Assembly: GCA_949742895.1 (NCBI GenBank)
Contig: CATJRT010000064.1
Coordinates: 1 to 5,242, forward strand
Source: an uncultured Eubacteriales bacterium
GTDB lineage: Bacteria; Bacillota_A; Clostridia; Oscillospirales; Oscillospiraceae
DNA: 5,242 nucleotides
Direction: 5' to 3'
Positions 1 to 5,144 of this stretch are shown one piece after another (the first letter of the stretch is position 1; each line of letters opens with the position of its first letter). A model generated the notes under the pieces. It had not been told where the DNA came from, ran no database searches, and worked only from the letters and a program-made list of their open reading frames with translations. Both the position numbers and the translations under genes were made by a program.

Positions 1-2
1 AC

Positions 3-500
3 CCCTGGGCCTGCTCCCTGTCCGCCGTCATCGCCGAGCACTACTGCTGCCAGGCGTACCGGAGCCGGATGCCTGGGCGGAAGGTCGTCACCGTCGGCCC
101 GGTGGGCCTGGAGGACGACTTCGAGATCGCCAAGCGGATTTTCCTCTATGCCTATGACTGCGTGATCTCTGCGATCAAGCACGACATCAAGAAGGACCCG
201 CTGGACCCGCCGGGCACCTACCGCGAGCGCTGCAACGCCTACGGCTGGGGCTTTGTCCAGGGTGTGGACGCAGCCTTCCGGGAGCAGGAGGAGGATCACA
301 AGGACTGGGGGCTGGTGCTGGTCGTTCCCCAGGCCGTCACGGATTCCATGAAGGATATGGGCAAGAAGTCCTCTTTCGGTAAGGACAAGAATAACCACGC
401 TGCCGACAAGGCCGCAGGATTCCAGGAGGGGCGGAAATTTGACCCGACCCGCCGCGTGGCGGGCGAACCGGAGCGGATGGCGTTAGGGGGTGCCTGCTGA
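3..500 (+). CDS. DUF2786/DUF7168-like protein, C-terminal part (5' truncated)
   Basis: The frame is open back to the left edge, so the true start lies outside the window; 165 residues are visible. An ATG at 69 is in frame but has no good ribosome binding site, and the residues before it (PWACSLSAVIAEHYCCQAYR) look like real protein. The pattern fits the C-terminal half of DUF2786/DUF7168 proteins as I know them: a tryptophan followed by an IAEHYCCQAYR-type helix, then a GLEDDFEIAKRIFLYAY stretch, then GWGFVQGVDAAFREQ and WGLVLVVPQAVTDSM. The basic tail with AGFQEGRKFDPTRRV resembles the glycine/arginine-rich ends of that family. These proteins are common in phages and mobile elements, and their biochemical role is unknown to me. 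The stop overlaps the next start by one base (TGATG), so the two genes are probably translationally coupled. Confidence 0.75.
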   Translation, partial: PWACSLSAVIAEHYCCQAYRSRMPGRKVVTVGPVGLEDDFEIAKRIFLYAYDCVISAIKHDIKKDPLDPPGTYRERCNAYGWGFVQGVDAAFREQEEDHKDWGLVLVVPQAVTDSMKDMGKKSSFGKDKNNHAADKAAGFQEGRKFDPTRRVAGEPERMALGGAC

Positions 501-916
501 TGAAGTGCAAGCACTGTGGAGCGGAGATCATCCGCATCCAGACCATGGGTGGCCCGGCTGTGTGCTGGGCCACCTACACCCACTACTGGCCGGTCCGGGA
601 TGAACACGCCCGGGAGCTCTTGACGCCGAACGGCGAAACCGTTTACGGGAACCTGACTGGCGATATCCAGGAGGCCGTTGGCCTCGGATACCTGCCCCAC
701 ACCTGCGGCCAGCTCCCCGTCATCCTCAAGGGCCGGGATAGCTGGGACCGCCCGGTGTACGAGGACCCGAGTGGGCGGCTGCTGGTGGACGTGGCCCCGC
801 GCAAGGACTGGAAACCGGACATCTGCACCAAGCAGGGGAACGCCTTCGACGGCGAGCCATGTGACCCGGTGGAGAGCGACTTTGACTTCATCCCCTATCG
901 TGACACCTGGTACTGA
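500..916 (+). CDS. Two-module zinc-ribbon protein of unknown function
   Basis: 138 residues, starting at ATG 500 in a TGATG overlap with the previous gene; AGGGGGT at 485-491 is a plausible ribosome binding site. Residues 1-70 begin with C3-x2-C6 and contain C22, a LLTPNGETVYG stretch, GLGYLPH and C69. This resembles a small zinc-ribbon family of Clostridia phages in which a TPNGE motif and a GY..H..TC ending recur. Residues 72-138 form a second module (GRDSWDRPVYEDPSGRLLVDV, then a FDGEP motif and IPYRDTW) that I associate with separate hypothetical proteins of gut Clostridia. The cysteine spacing suggests metal binding, perhaps of nucleic acid or protein partners, but no catalytic residues are evident. 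The gene is certain; the function is not assigned. Confidence 0.85.
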   Translation: MKCKHCGAEIIRIQTMGGPAVCWATYTHYWPVRDEHARELLTPNGETVYGNLTGDIQEAVGLGYLPHTCGQLPVILKGRDSWDRPVYEDPSGRLLVDVAPRKDWKPDICTKQGNAFDGEPCDPVESDFDFIPYRDTWY

Positions 917-976
917 GTATATCACTTCATCACCCAAAAAACAAGCCAAATAAATAAGGTAAAGGAGGAACCAAAC
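917..976 (+). promoter_or_regulatory. AT-rich leader with strong ribosome binding site; possible promoter
   Basis: This 60-base gap is clearly richer in A and T than the coding sequence around it and is the longest gap in the window. It ends in a near-ideal ribosome binding site, AAAGGAGG at 961-968, eight bases before the ATG at 977. TTCATC at 926-931 and an A/T-rich AATAAA/TAAATA element around 949-956 could be weak -35 and -10 boxes, but neither matches consensus well. A gap and composition change of this kind often marks a new transcription unit, so a promoter is plausible though unproven. Confidence 0.3.
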
Positions 977-1192
977 ATGAGAACCCCCAACCGGACGAAG
1001 CCGAAGACCGACTTCGGCATCGAGGTCCGCATCTTCACCGCGCAGACGGGGATGAACATGAAGGAGCTGGCCGAGAACGCTGGAGTGAAGTACACCACGT
1101 TGGTCGAGACGACCACGGGCCGGTGTGCCGGGCGGCAGCTCATCCCCGCCGTCCGGCGGTACATGAGCGACTACCAGCGGAAGGAGGCGTGA
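977..1192 (+). CDS. Small phage-type helix-turn-helix protein
   Basis: 71 residues from ATG 977, with an ideal ribosome binding site at 961-968. After a basic N-terminus (residues 1-10) comes FGIEVRIF, then MNMKELAENAGVKYTTLVE (residues 26-44), which fits the helix-turn-helix pattern of small XRE-like phage proteins: KELAENAGV as the scaffold helix and KYTTLVETTTG as the recognition helix. The following AGRQLIPAVRRYM matches the C-terminal helix that usually follows a GRRSG-like turn in this family. It probably binds DNA as a regulator; the target is unknown. It is the first gene after the AT-rich leader and is followed within four bases by another small DNA-binding protein. Confidence 0.8.
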   Translation: MRTPNRTKPKTDFGIEVRIFTAQTGMNMKELAENAGVKYTTLVETTTGRCAGRQLIPAVRRYMSDYQRKEA

Positions 1193-1195
1193 GCC

Positions 1196-1423
1196 GTGGA
1201 GCAGGTCAAAACCGCCCGGGATATGTTCTACTTCGTGGAGGATGTCATGCGGCTACTGGGCTACTCCAAGAGCAAGAGCTACAAGATCATCGCCTCCCTG
1301 AACCGGGAGCTGGAGGCAAGCGGCGTCTGCGTCTGCGATGGCCGCATCAACAAACGCTACTTCGACAAGCGGTACGGATTCACCGATCAGGAGCCCAAGA
1401 CGGGTCGCCGCGTGTCAGCGTGA
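1196..1423 (+). CDS. Small helix-turn-helix DNA-binding protein (excisionase/MerR-like fold)
   Basis: 75 residues from GTG 1196, three bases after the previous stop, with GGAAGGAGG at 1179-1187 and an eight-base spacer. Residues 11-35 (FYFVEDVMRLLGYSKSKSYK and onward) match the winged helix-turn-helix of small proteins in Gram-positive mobile elements, in which a V-V-LLG-S-S-YK-I pattern is followed by LNRELEASG. The later RINKRYFDKRYG is typical of the wing region: a basic strand followed by YF and aromatic residues. Relatives are variously annotated as excisionase-like or DNA-binding proteins; the sequence does not tell whether this one acts in recombination or transcription. Two cysteines (C45, C47) lie in the wing but there is no full metal site. 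Confidence 0.8.
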   Translation: MEQVKTARDMFYFVEDVMRLLGYSKSKSYKIIASLNRELEASGVCVCDGRINKRYFDKRYGFTDQEPKTGRRVSA

Positions 1424-1436
1424 GGAGGGAAACAGC

Positions 1437-1796
1437 GTGGAAACAAGATACCTAACCGTCAAGATCAAGCCGAAGCATCGCCCCCGCCGGAAGCGCCCGA
1501 GCGGCTGGACGATCTACACCCGCCTGTCGGTGCTGGCCCTGGCGGCGATGATGACCGCCCGGCTGGTGCTGCTGATGATCGACGTCATCCAGGCCGGGGG
1601 TGATACTCCTGGCGCCGTTGCCATTCCGCTCTATGCGGCGTGGCTCATCTTTACCGGCTGGAAGCTCAGGGAGTGGATCGCCGGAACTACTGGAAAGGAG
1701 ACTGCGAGATGCAATACCGAGAGTGCCCCTGTTGCGGGGCCCACCTTGACCCCGGTGAAATCTGTGACTGCCGACAGGGAGGAGGCGACGGGGTGA
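1437..1796 (+). CDS. Small two-helix membrane protein
   Basis: I start this gene at GTG 1437, not at the upstream ATG 1338 in the same frame, because GAGGAGGGA at 1422-1430 is well spaced from the GTG and the upstream stretch would overlap the previous gene. The product is 119 residues. A very basic N-terminus (KHRPRRKRP, residues 13-21) is followed by two hydrophobic segments at about 26-51 and 59-76, separated by a short polar loop (GGDTPG). The basic N-terminus suggests that both ends face the cytoplasm. The tail after about residue 92 overlaps the next gene out of frame and has low-complexity Thr/Ala/Pro composition, so it may be under little constraint. No family recognised; holin-like size and topology are noted, but nothing nearby suggests lysis. 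Confidence 0.65.
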   Translation: METRYLTVKIKPKHRPRRKRPSGWTIYTRLSVLALAAMMTARLVLLMIDVIQAGGDTPGAVAIPLYAAWLIFTGWKLREWIAGTTGKETARCNTESAPVAGPTLTPVKSVTADREEATG

Positions 1797-2095
1797 GAGA
1801 GAAGACCATGCGGGACCTGGAGGGGGCCCGGGATTTCTGCGATGTCGTGAAGCCCGGCGACGCTGTGGCGGTCGAGATCGTGGAGGAAATGCGGGACTGT
1901 CTCCCACCCACCACCAACCGTGCGAGCTTGATGCAGATGGGCGAGCCCTATAGCCACCGCCTGAACCATAAGACCGGCAACTATGAGCCGACCTACATCA
2001 CCTTCCAGCGCCGCGACGGCCAGTGGTATTTCTGTGGCTGCTGCTTTGAGGATGAAACCGAGGAACCCCCGAAACCGGCGGGTGCAACCGCCTGA
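1709..2095 (+). CDS. Zinc-binding protein with C-terminal MGEPYSH module, function unknown
   Basis: 128 residues from ATG 1709, preceded by GGAAAGGAG at 1692-1700. An in-frame ATG exists at 1640 but lies deep in the previous gene without a good site. Residues 3-21 hold a knuckle, C6-x2-C9 and C19-x-C21, in an AHLDPGE context familiar from small phage zinc proteins of Clostridia. From about residue 45 a second module begins: VKPGDAVAVEIVEE, then CLPPTTNRASLMQMGEPYSH and a C-terminal WYFCGCC cluster, resembling another hypothetical family of gut Clostridia elements. The first 88 bases overlap the membrane protein gene in another frame. An alternative start at GTG 1793 would give only the second module. 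The conserved-looking cysteine knuckle favours 1709. Confidence 0.75.
   Translation: MQYRECPCCGAHLDPGEICDCRQGGGDGVREKTMRDLEGARDFCDVVKPGDAVAVEIVEEMRDCLPPTTNRASLMQMGEPYSHRLNHKTGNYEPTYITFQRRDGQWYFCGCCFEDETEEPPKPAGATA
1776..1795 (+). promoter_or_regulatory. Internal ribosome binding site and alternative GTG start
   Basis: AGGGAGGAGG at 1776-1785 lies seven bases before GTG 1793, which is in frame with the zinc-binding protein and overlaps the stop of the membrane protein gene (GTGA). It is at least as good as the site for ATG 1709, so a shorter product lacking the N-terminal cysteine knuckle could be made as well as, or instead of, the full protein. Confidence 0.45.
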
Positions 2096-2117
2096 ACATC
2101 GAAAGGAGATAACTACC

Positions 2118-3227
2118 ATGTACCGCTACTACATCGCCAACCAGAACGGGAACGGCGAGTTGTCCTACCCGGACACCATCTCTGCGACGGACCTCTACCT
2201 CTACGGCCAGAACGGCGTGAAGTTTGACTGCGTGGGCCGCACGATCTTCGGCTATTTCGAGAGCCCGGAGGAGCTGGACCAGCGGCAGATCGCGTCCTAC
2301 GGCCTCATCGAGGGCCCCGTCCCCACCTACTACCCCATCAACGAGGAGCTGGCCCGGCGGGCCAAGGAGATGATGAGCTTCTACGACTACAAGCAGGGCA
2401 GTAAGACCGCCGCCTACCGCCGGGATGTCGATGAAGTCTCCATGATCGCCCACCTGCACAAGAAGCGCGTGGACCCCATGTACCATGAGAAGATCGACTA
2501 CCTGGCCGACCTCTATGCCAAAAAGCTGGCGGAGAACATGAACAACGACAGCGCTATCGGAACCCGCTGCGCGTCGGTCATGATCGCAGGACCGGCCAAC
2601 TTCCCCGTCCGCAAGAAGGAGAAGCAGGTGGCGGCCTGGGACCGGAACAATGAGGAGTGGAAGCACATCCGGGGGCTCATCGACAAGATCAGGGGCGTCG
2701 GGACCGGCGGAATCAGTGGAGATGACCCGAACGCCCTGGAGAAGCTGCGGGCGAAGCGGGACAAACTGGTGAAGCACCAGGAGCTCATGAAGGCCGCCAA
2801 CGCTGCTATCCGGTTGAAGGACACCGAGGAGGGCGACCGGCGGCTGGCCGAGCTGGGCTTCGATGACCAGGAGATCGCGGAACTGCGGAAGCCGGACTGG
2901 TGCGGGCGCGTCGGCTACCCGAGCTTCGAGCTCTCCAACAACAACGCCAACATCCGCCACATCGAGGGCCGCATCGCGGAGCTGGAGAAGCGGGCCACCG
3001 AGCCGAGCCCGGAGGGCTGGGAGTTTGACGGCGGCAAGGTCGTCATCAACCAGGAAGTGAACCGGGTCCAGATCATCTTCGACGGGAAGCCGGACCCCGA
3101 CGTCCGCAGCGAGCTCAAGGGCGAGGGCTTCCGCTGGGCCCCGTCTCAGGGGGCGTGGCAGCGACAGCTTACGGACAACGCCCTCCGGGCCGTCAAGCGG
3201 CTCAAGTGCGTGGCCCCCTCCGCCTGA
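2118..3227 (+). CDS. Conserved mobile-element protein with C-terminal GFRWAPS module, function unknown
   Basis: 369 residues from ATG 2118; GAAAGGAG at 2101-2108 decides this start over the upstream in-frame codon at 1983. Residues 1-77 form a Tyr-rich N-terminal section (YFESPEELDQ, then VPTYYPINEE). From about 79 to 195 comes a block I recognise from many phage and integrative-element proteins of gut Clostridia: RRAKEMMSFYDYKQGSKTA, RVDPMYHEKID, LAENMNN, then MIAGPANFPVRKKEKQ. Residues 205-295 are highly charged and probably helical or coiled-coil, with an ELSNNNANIRHIEGRI segment. The end (WEFDGGKVVINQEVNRVQII, residues 301-320, and GFRWAPSQGAWQRQLTDNA, 337-355) is a small module also seen on large polyvalent proteins of mobile elements. 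No enzyme motif is evident. A role in DNA handling or host interference is possible but is only inference. Confidence 0.85.
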   Translation: MYRYYIANQNGNGELSYPDTISATDLYLYGQNGVKFDCVGRTIFGYFESPEELDQRQIASYGLIEGPVPTYYPINEELARRAKEMMSFYDYKQGSKTAAYRRDVDEVSMIAHLHKKRVDPMYHEKIDYLADLYAKKLAENMNNDSAIGTRCASVMIAGPANFPVRKKEKQVAAWDRNNEEWKHIRGLIDKIRGVGTGGISGDDPNALEKLRAKRDKLVKHQELMKAANAAIRLKDTEEGDRRLAELGFDDQEIAELRKPDWCGRVGYPSFELSNNNANIRHIEGRIAELEKRATEPSPEGWEFDGGKVVINQEVNRVQIIFDGKPDPDVRSELKGEGFRWAPSQGAWQRQLTDNALRAVKRLKCVAPSA

Positions 3228-3259
3228 GAAAATAGTATCACGGAAAGGAGTGGATTTGA

Positions 3260-3766
3260 GTGCCTGCGACAACGAAAAAAGCGCCCCCCGCGTATCTGCG
3301 GGAGGCGCGTGTGAGGGCTGGATTTGTCAGCCGGGGAACGGCGTCCACCGCCGTCCCCTTCTCCCCGGAAACCATCGGACGGCATGAGCGCGGGGACGTG
3401 GAGATCGAGCCTGCGGACATAGTGCTCTATGCAGAGCACTACCAGAGCCTGGACATACTGCCCCGGTATTGCGCCGAGTGCCCGGTGGGGCGGGCGATGG
3501 GCAAGAGCGCCACAGATCGGGAGCTCCCCCACGCCACCCTTCGCATCCGGCGGCTGATGGCAGAGGGGCAGGCGGTAGCCAACCGCCTGGAGGAGATCGC
3601 TTTTGACGGCGTGATCGACCCGTCTGAGCGGAGCGACTTCGCTGACGCCTTGGCCTTCCTCCGAAAGCTGGAGGAGAGTATCAACGACATCATGTTAATT
3701 GGCCTGGGAAATGGGAAGGCCGCCCCCGGTGCAACAGGGGCGGCCCAAAAGCGCAGAGATAACTAA
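3260..3766 (+). CDS. XRE-family helix-turn-helix transcriptional regulator
   Basis: 168 residues from GTG 3260, with GGAAAGGAG at 3242-3250 and a nine-base spacer. Residues 12-45 form the DNA-binding domain: YLREARVRAGFVSRGTAS, then FSPETIGRHERG, where the ETIGRHERG helix and turn is the classic XRE recognition region. Residues 52-62 (ADIVLYAEHYQ) complete the fold. A CAEC pair (C71, C74) follows RY and may belong to a metal site or be structural. Residues 90-148 are helical (LRIRRLMAEGQAVANRLEEI, then a DGVIDPSERSDFADALAFLRKLEESINDI segment) and probably mediate dimerisation. The tail is Gly/Ala-rich. Similar proteins occur as phage or element regulators in gut Clostridia. The gene holds several strong inverted repeats, which could be operators or RNA structures. 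Confidence 0.88.
   Translation: MPATTKKAPPAYLREARVRAGFVSRGTASTAVPFSPETIGRHERGDVEIEPADIVLYAEHYQSLDILPRYCAECPVGRAMGKSATDRELPHATLRIRRLMAEGQAVANRLEEIAFDGVIDPSERSDFADALAFLRKLEESINDIMLIGLGNGKAAPGATGAAQKRRDN
3275..3308 (-). terminator. Terminator-like hairpin on the minus strand, inside the XRE gene
   Basis: Arms 3281-3291 and 3298-3308 pair over 11 positions with a single C/A mismatch around a six-base loop. On the minus strand the hairpin is followed directly by six T residues (A6 at 3275-3280 on the plus strand), which is the standard form of an intrinsic terminator. On the plus strand there is no following T run, so it would not terminate the XRE mRNA, though the hairpin begins about 20 bases after the start codon and could affect translation. 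No minus-strand gene ending here is supported. Confidence 0.45.
3333..3358. repeat. Bulged inverted repeat in the XRE gene
   Basis: GGGG (3333-3336) plus ACGGCG (3338-3343) pair with CGCCGT (3349-3354) plus CCCC (3355-3358), leaving one bulged A and a five-base loop. The hairpin follows the 3281-3308 one closely. GC-rich codons may explain it, so a function is uncertain. Confidence 0.35.
3420..3441. repeat. Perfect 9-bp inverted repeat, operator-like
   Basis: TAGTGCTCT (3420-3428) and AGAGCACTA (3433-3441) are exact inverted repeats around the four-base spacer ATGC. The arms are not especially GC-rich, so base composition explains this repeat less easily than others in the window. The size and symmetry fit an operator for a dimeric helix-turn-helix protein, though a site inside the coding region would be unusual. 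Confidence 0.45.
3718..3745. repeat. GC-rich hairpin at the 3' end of the XRE gene
   Basis: GGCCGCCCC (3718-3726) pairs perfectly with GGGGCGGCC (3737-3745) around a ten-base loop. It is a very stable nine-base-pair stem but lacks a following T run on either strand, so on its own it is not a standard intrinsic terminator. It lies just before the stop codon and is followed three bases later by a second stem. Confidence 0.5.
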
Positions 3767-3789
3767 CCTGCGCTTATGGTACCATTTTT
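3749..3789 (+). terminator. Hairpin and T run between the XRE gene and the recombination genes (possible weak terminator or attenuator)
   Basis: AAGCGCAG (3749-3756) pairs perfectly with CTGCGCTT (3768-3775); the XRE stop codon TAA (3764-3766) lies in the loop. Next come a ten-base palindrome ATGGTACCAT (3776-3785) and a run of five T residues at 3785-3789. The T run is about ten bases from the stem, too far for a strong terminator, so partial termination, attenuation, a protein-binding site or an RNA-stability element are alternatives. The position at a gene boundary supports a regulatory role. Confidence 0.35.
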
Positions 3790-3822
3790 CCGACTGTCTG
3801 TCAAGCAGAAAGGAGAAAAAGA

Positions 3823-4866
3823 ATGGATTATAGTCAAACCATCGTGCAGCTCAATAAGTTCCCGCCGGACAAGTACAACGTGTTGGTCCCCGTCACTACC
3901 ATGCAGGTGGCGTCGAACCTCCAGCGCATCACCGTATCGGAGGTCCAGCTTGACATCCGGCAGAACCAGGACAACAAGGGTCCCAGCAAGGACATCTACT
4001 TTGAGCGCTCCAGCGGGGCTTATGCAATCACAAAGGTGGGCGGGATGAAGTTGGCTGCCGCCGCCAATATCAGCATCGTGGACACCACGCCGGAGAGGAC
4101 CGAGGGCTGCCAGCGCTGCATCGAGATGGCCCGCGCCACCGGCAAGCCCCGCGTCTGCGGCAACTGCGAGCACGTCCATGACGTGGCCGTCACTGTCACC
4201 ATCCGGGTGCCGGAACCGTCCGGCGGCTTCCGGCTGATGAAGGCCACCAAGGAGATCGACTGCATCCTGGAGGCCGCCGGGATGGATGGCGGCATGAACA
4301 GCAAGCGATACCAGCGCTTCCTTCCCCACCGGACGGCCATAGCGGAAAGCAAAGCGTTCATGCGGGCAATCAGGGCGGCCCTGGGCCTGGCCGGTACATA
4401 CCAGTACGATGACCTGCGGAAGCCCTTTGTCGTGGCCCGTGTGGTCCCCAACTTGGACGCACCGGAGATCAAGCAAGCCCTGGCCGGAAGCTACCTCCAG
4501 TCCATGGGGATGCTGTTCGAGATGCCGGACCAGCCGGGGGCTGCGGCTCTGCCCGCCCCCGCCGCCGCTGAGGCGGTCCCCGCCTTCCCTGATGAGCAAC
4601 CGGGACAGCTCCCGTGGGAAGAAGCCCCGGAGGAGCCCCCTGACACCTGGAGCGATAATGGCGACTATAACGGTTGGGGCGACCCGCCTCCGCCCCCTCC
4701 GCAGCGGATCACCTGCTCCCGGTGCCGACGGGAGATCACCGGCGGACAGTCTGGGAAGGGGCGGGCCTGGACCCCGGAGGACATCGCCGGGTATAGCCAG
4801 CGGACCTTTGGCCGGGTCCTCTGCCCAGAGTGCCAGAAGATCGGGAAGGGAGGTCAGCGGAGATGA
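3823..4866 (+). CDS. Putative phage recombination protein (single-strand annealing type) with two zinc-binding tetrads
   Basis: 347 residues from ATG 3823, with AAAGGAG at 3809-3815. Residues 1-92 and 119-232 form the core: SGAYAITKVGGMKLAAAANI, then VAVTVTIRVPEPSGGFR, then HRTAIAESKAFMRAIRAALG and PFVVARVVPNLDAPEI. The TAIAESKAFMRAIRAALG helix recalls the A-x-T-x-A-x-x-RA-x-R-x-LG pattern of Rad52-like annealing proteins, but this is my reading and not a search result. Inserted in the core is C96-x2-C99...C112-x2-C115, a likely zinc site. After residue 235 comes a Pro/Ala/acidic linker with six prolines in a row (288-293), then a second tetrad, C298-x2-C301...C334-x2-C337, with a WTPEDIAGYSQRTFGR helix between the pairs. 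The coupled downstream genes, including an SbcD-like nuclease, support a recombination role. It could instead be an unrelated conserved phage protein. Confidence 0.6.
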   Translation: MDYSQTIVQLNKFPPDKYNVLVPVTTMQVASNLQRITVSEVQLDIRQNQDNKGPSKDIYFERSSGAYAITKVGGMKLAAAANISIVDTTPERTEGCQRCIEMARATGKPRVCGNCEHVHDVAVTVTIRVPEPSGGFRLMKATKEIDCILEAAGMDGGMNSKRYQRFLPHRTAIAESKAFMRAIRAALGLAGTYQYDDLRKPFVVARVVPNLDAPEIKQALAGSYLQSMGMLFEMPDQPGAAALPAPAAAEAVPAFPDEQPGQLPWEEAPEEPPDTWSDNGDYNGWGDPPPPPPQRITCSRCRREITGGQSGKGRAWTPEDIAGYSQRTFGRVLCPECQKIGKGGQRR

Positions 4867-5144
4867 GAGACGATAACATCGACTTCACCTGCGACACCGA
4901 GGATTGCCTTTACTGGCAGGACGGCGTCTGCCAACACCCGGCATCAATCACCATTCAGGAGCATTGTTGTGTGACCTATGAGAAAGCGCCTGATGTGGAG
5001 ACGGTGATCTCTTTTGCTGAAAAGCGGCTGGAGGAGGAAGCCCGCGAGCCGAACGGCGGGGATTGCCGCTACTGGGCCGCATACCTGGACGGGGCGCGGG
5101 CCCAGGCCAAGGAGGACGCGAAGAAGGAGGAGAACCATGATTAG
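4863..5144 (+). CDS. Small cysteine-rich protein (DUF1540-like N-terminus)
   Basis: 93 residues. The start at ATG 4863 overlaps the previous stop in ATGA, with AAGGGAGGT at 4846-4854 before it, which favours it over ATG 4830 in the same frame. Residues 10-39 hold C10-x4-C15-LYW-x4-C23, then SITI and C35-C36 with VTY, similar in spacing to DUF1540-type small cysteine proteins; a bound metal is likely. The rest (VISFAEKRLEEEAREPNGGD and an RAQAKEDAKKEEN tail) is charged and helical, with C54 in DCRYW. The function is unknown. Translational coupling on both sides suggests it works with the annealing-type protein and the nuclease, or adjusts them. It has no transmembrane segment or signal peptide. 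Confidence 0.78.
   Translation: MRDDNIDFTCDTEDCLYWQDGVCQHPASITIQEHCCVTYEKAPDVETVISFAEKRLEEEAREPNGGDCRYWAAYLDGARAQAKEDAKKEENHD

Noticed and set aside
296..949. Minus-strand open frame of 217 codons opposite the first two genes
   Set aside because: It is antisense to two well-supported genes with recognisable motifs, and its product shows no domain pattern of its own.
1338..1436. N-terminal extension of the membrane protein to ATG 1338
   Set aside because: It would overlap the previous gene by 86 bases and has no ribosome binding site, while GTG 1437 has an excellent one.
1123..1455. Plus-strand frame of 110 codons overlapping both small DNA-binding genes
   Set aside because: Arg/Gly/Ala-rich shadow frame starting inside a gene with no ribosome binding site.
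2350..2364. Six-pair hairpin TGGCCC-GGC-GGGCCA in the large conserved gene
   Set aside because: Short, made only of common GC-rich codons, with no T run and no position that suggests control.
1998..3272. Minus-strand open frame of 424 codons opposite the large conserved gene
   Set aside because: High GC content keeps the opposite strand open. The frame starts at TTG without a ribosome binding site, the product is a repetitive Leu/Val/Asp/Gly string, and the plus-strand gene has a strong site and recognisable modules.
3519..3528. Ten-base palindrome GGGAGCTCCC
   Set aside because: Expected by chance in GC-rich sequence of this length; it has no flanking symmetry.
3763..4599. Minus-strand open frame of 278 codons opposite the recombination gene
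   Set aside because: The product is rich in His, Gly and Asp as expected from reading GC-rich codons backwards, with no motif.
4409..4876. Plus-strand second frame of 155 codons in the recombination gene
   Set aside because: Ser/Arg/Pro-rich translation typical of a frame-shifted reading, and no ribosome binding site; the main frame carries clear cysteine motifs throughout.
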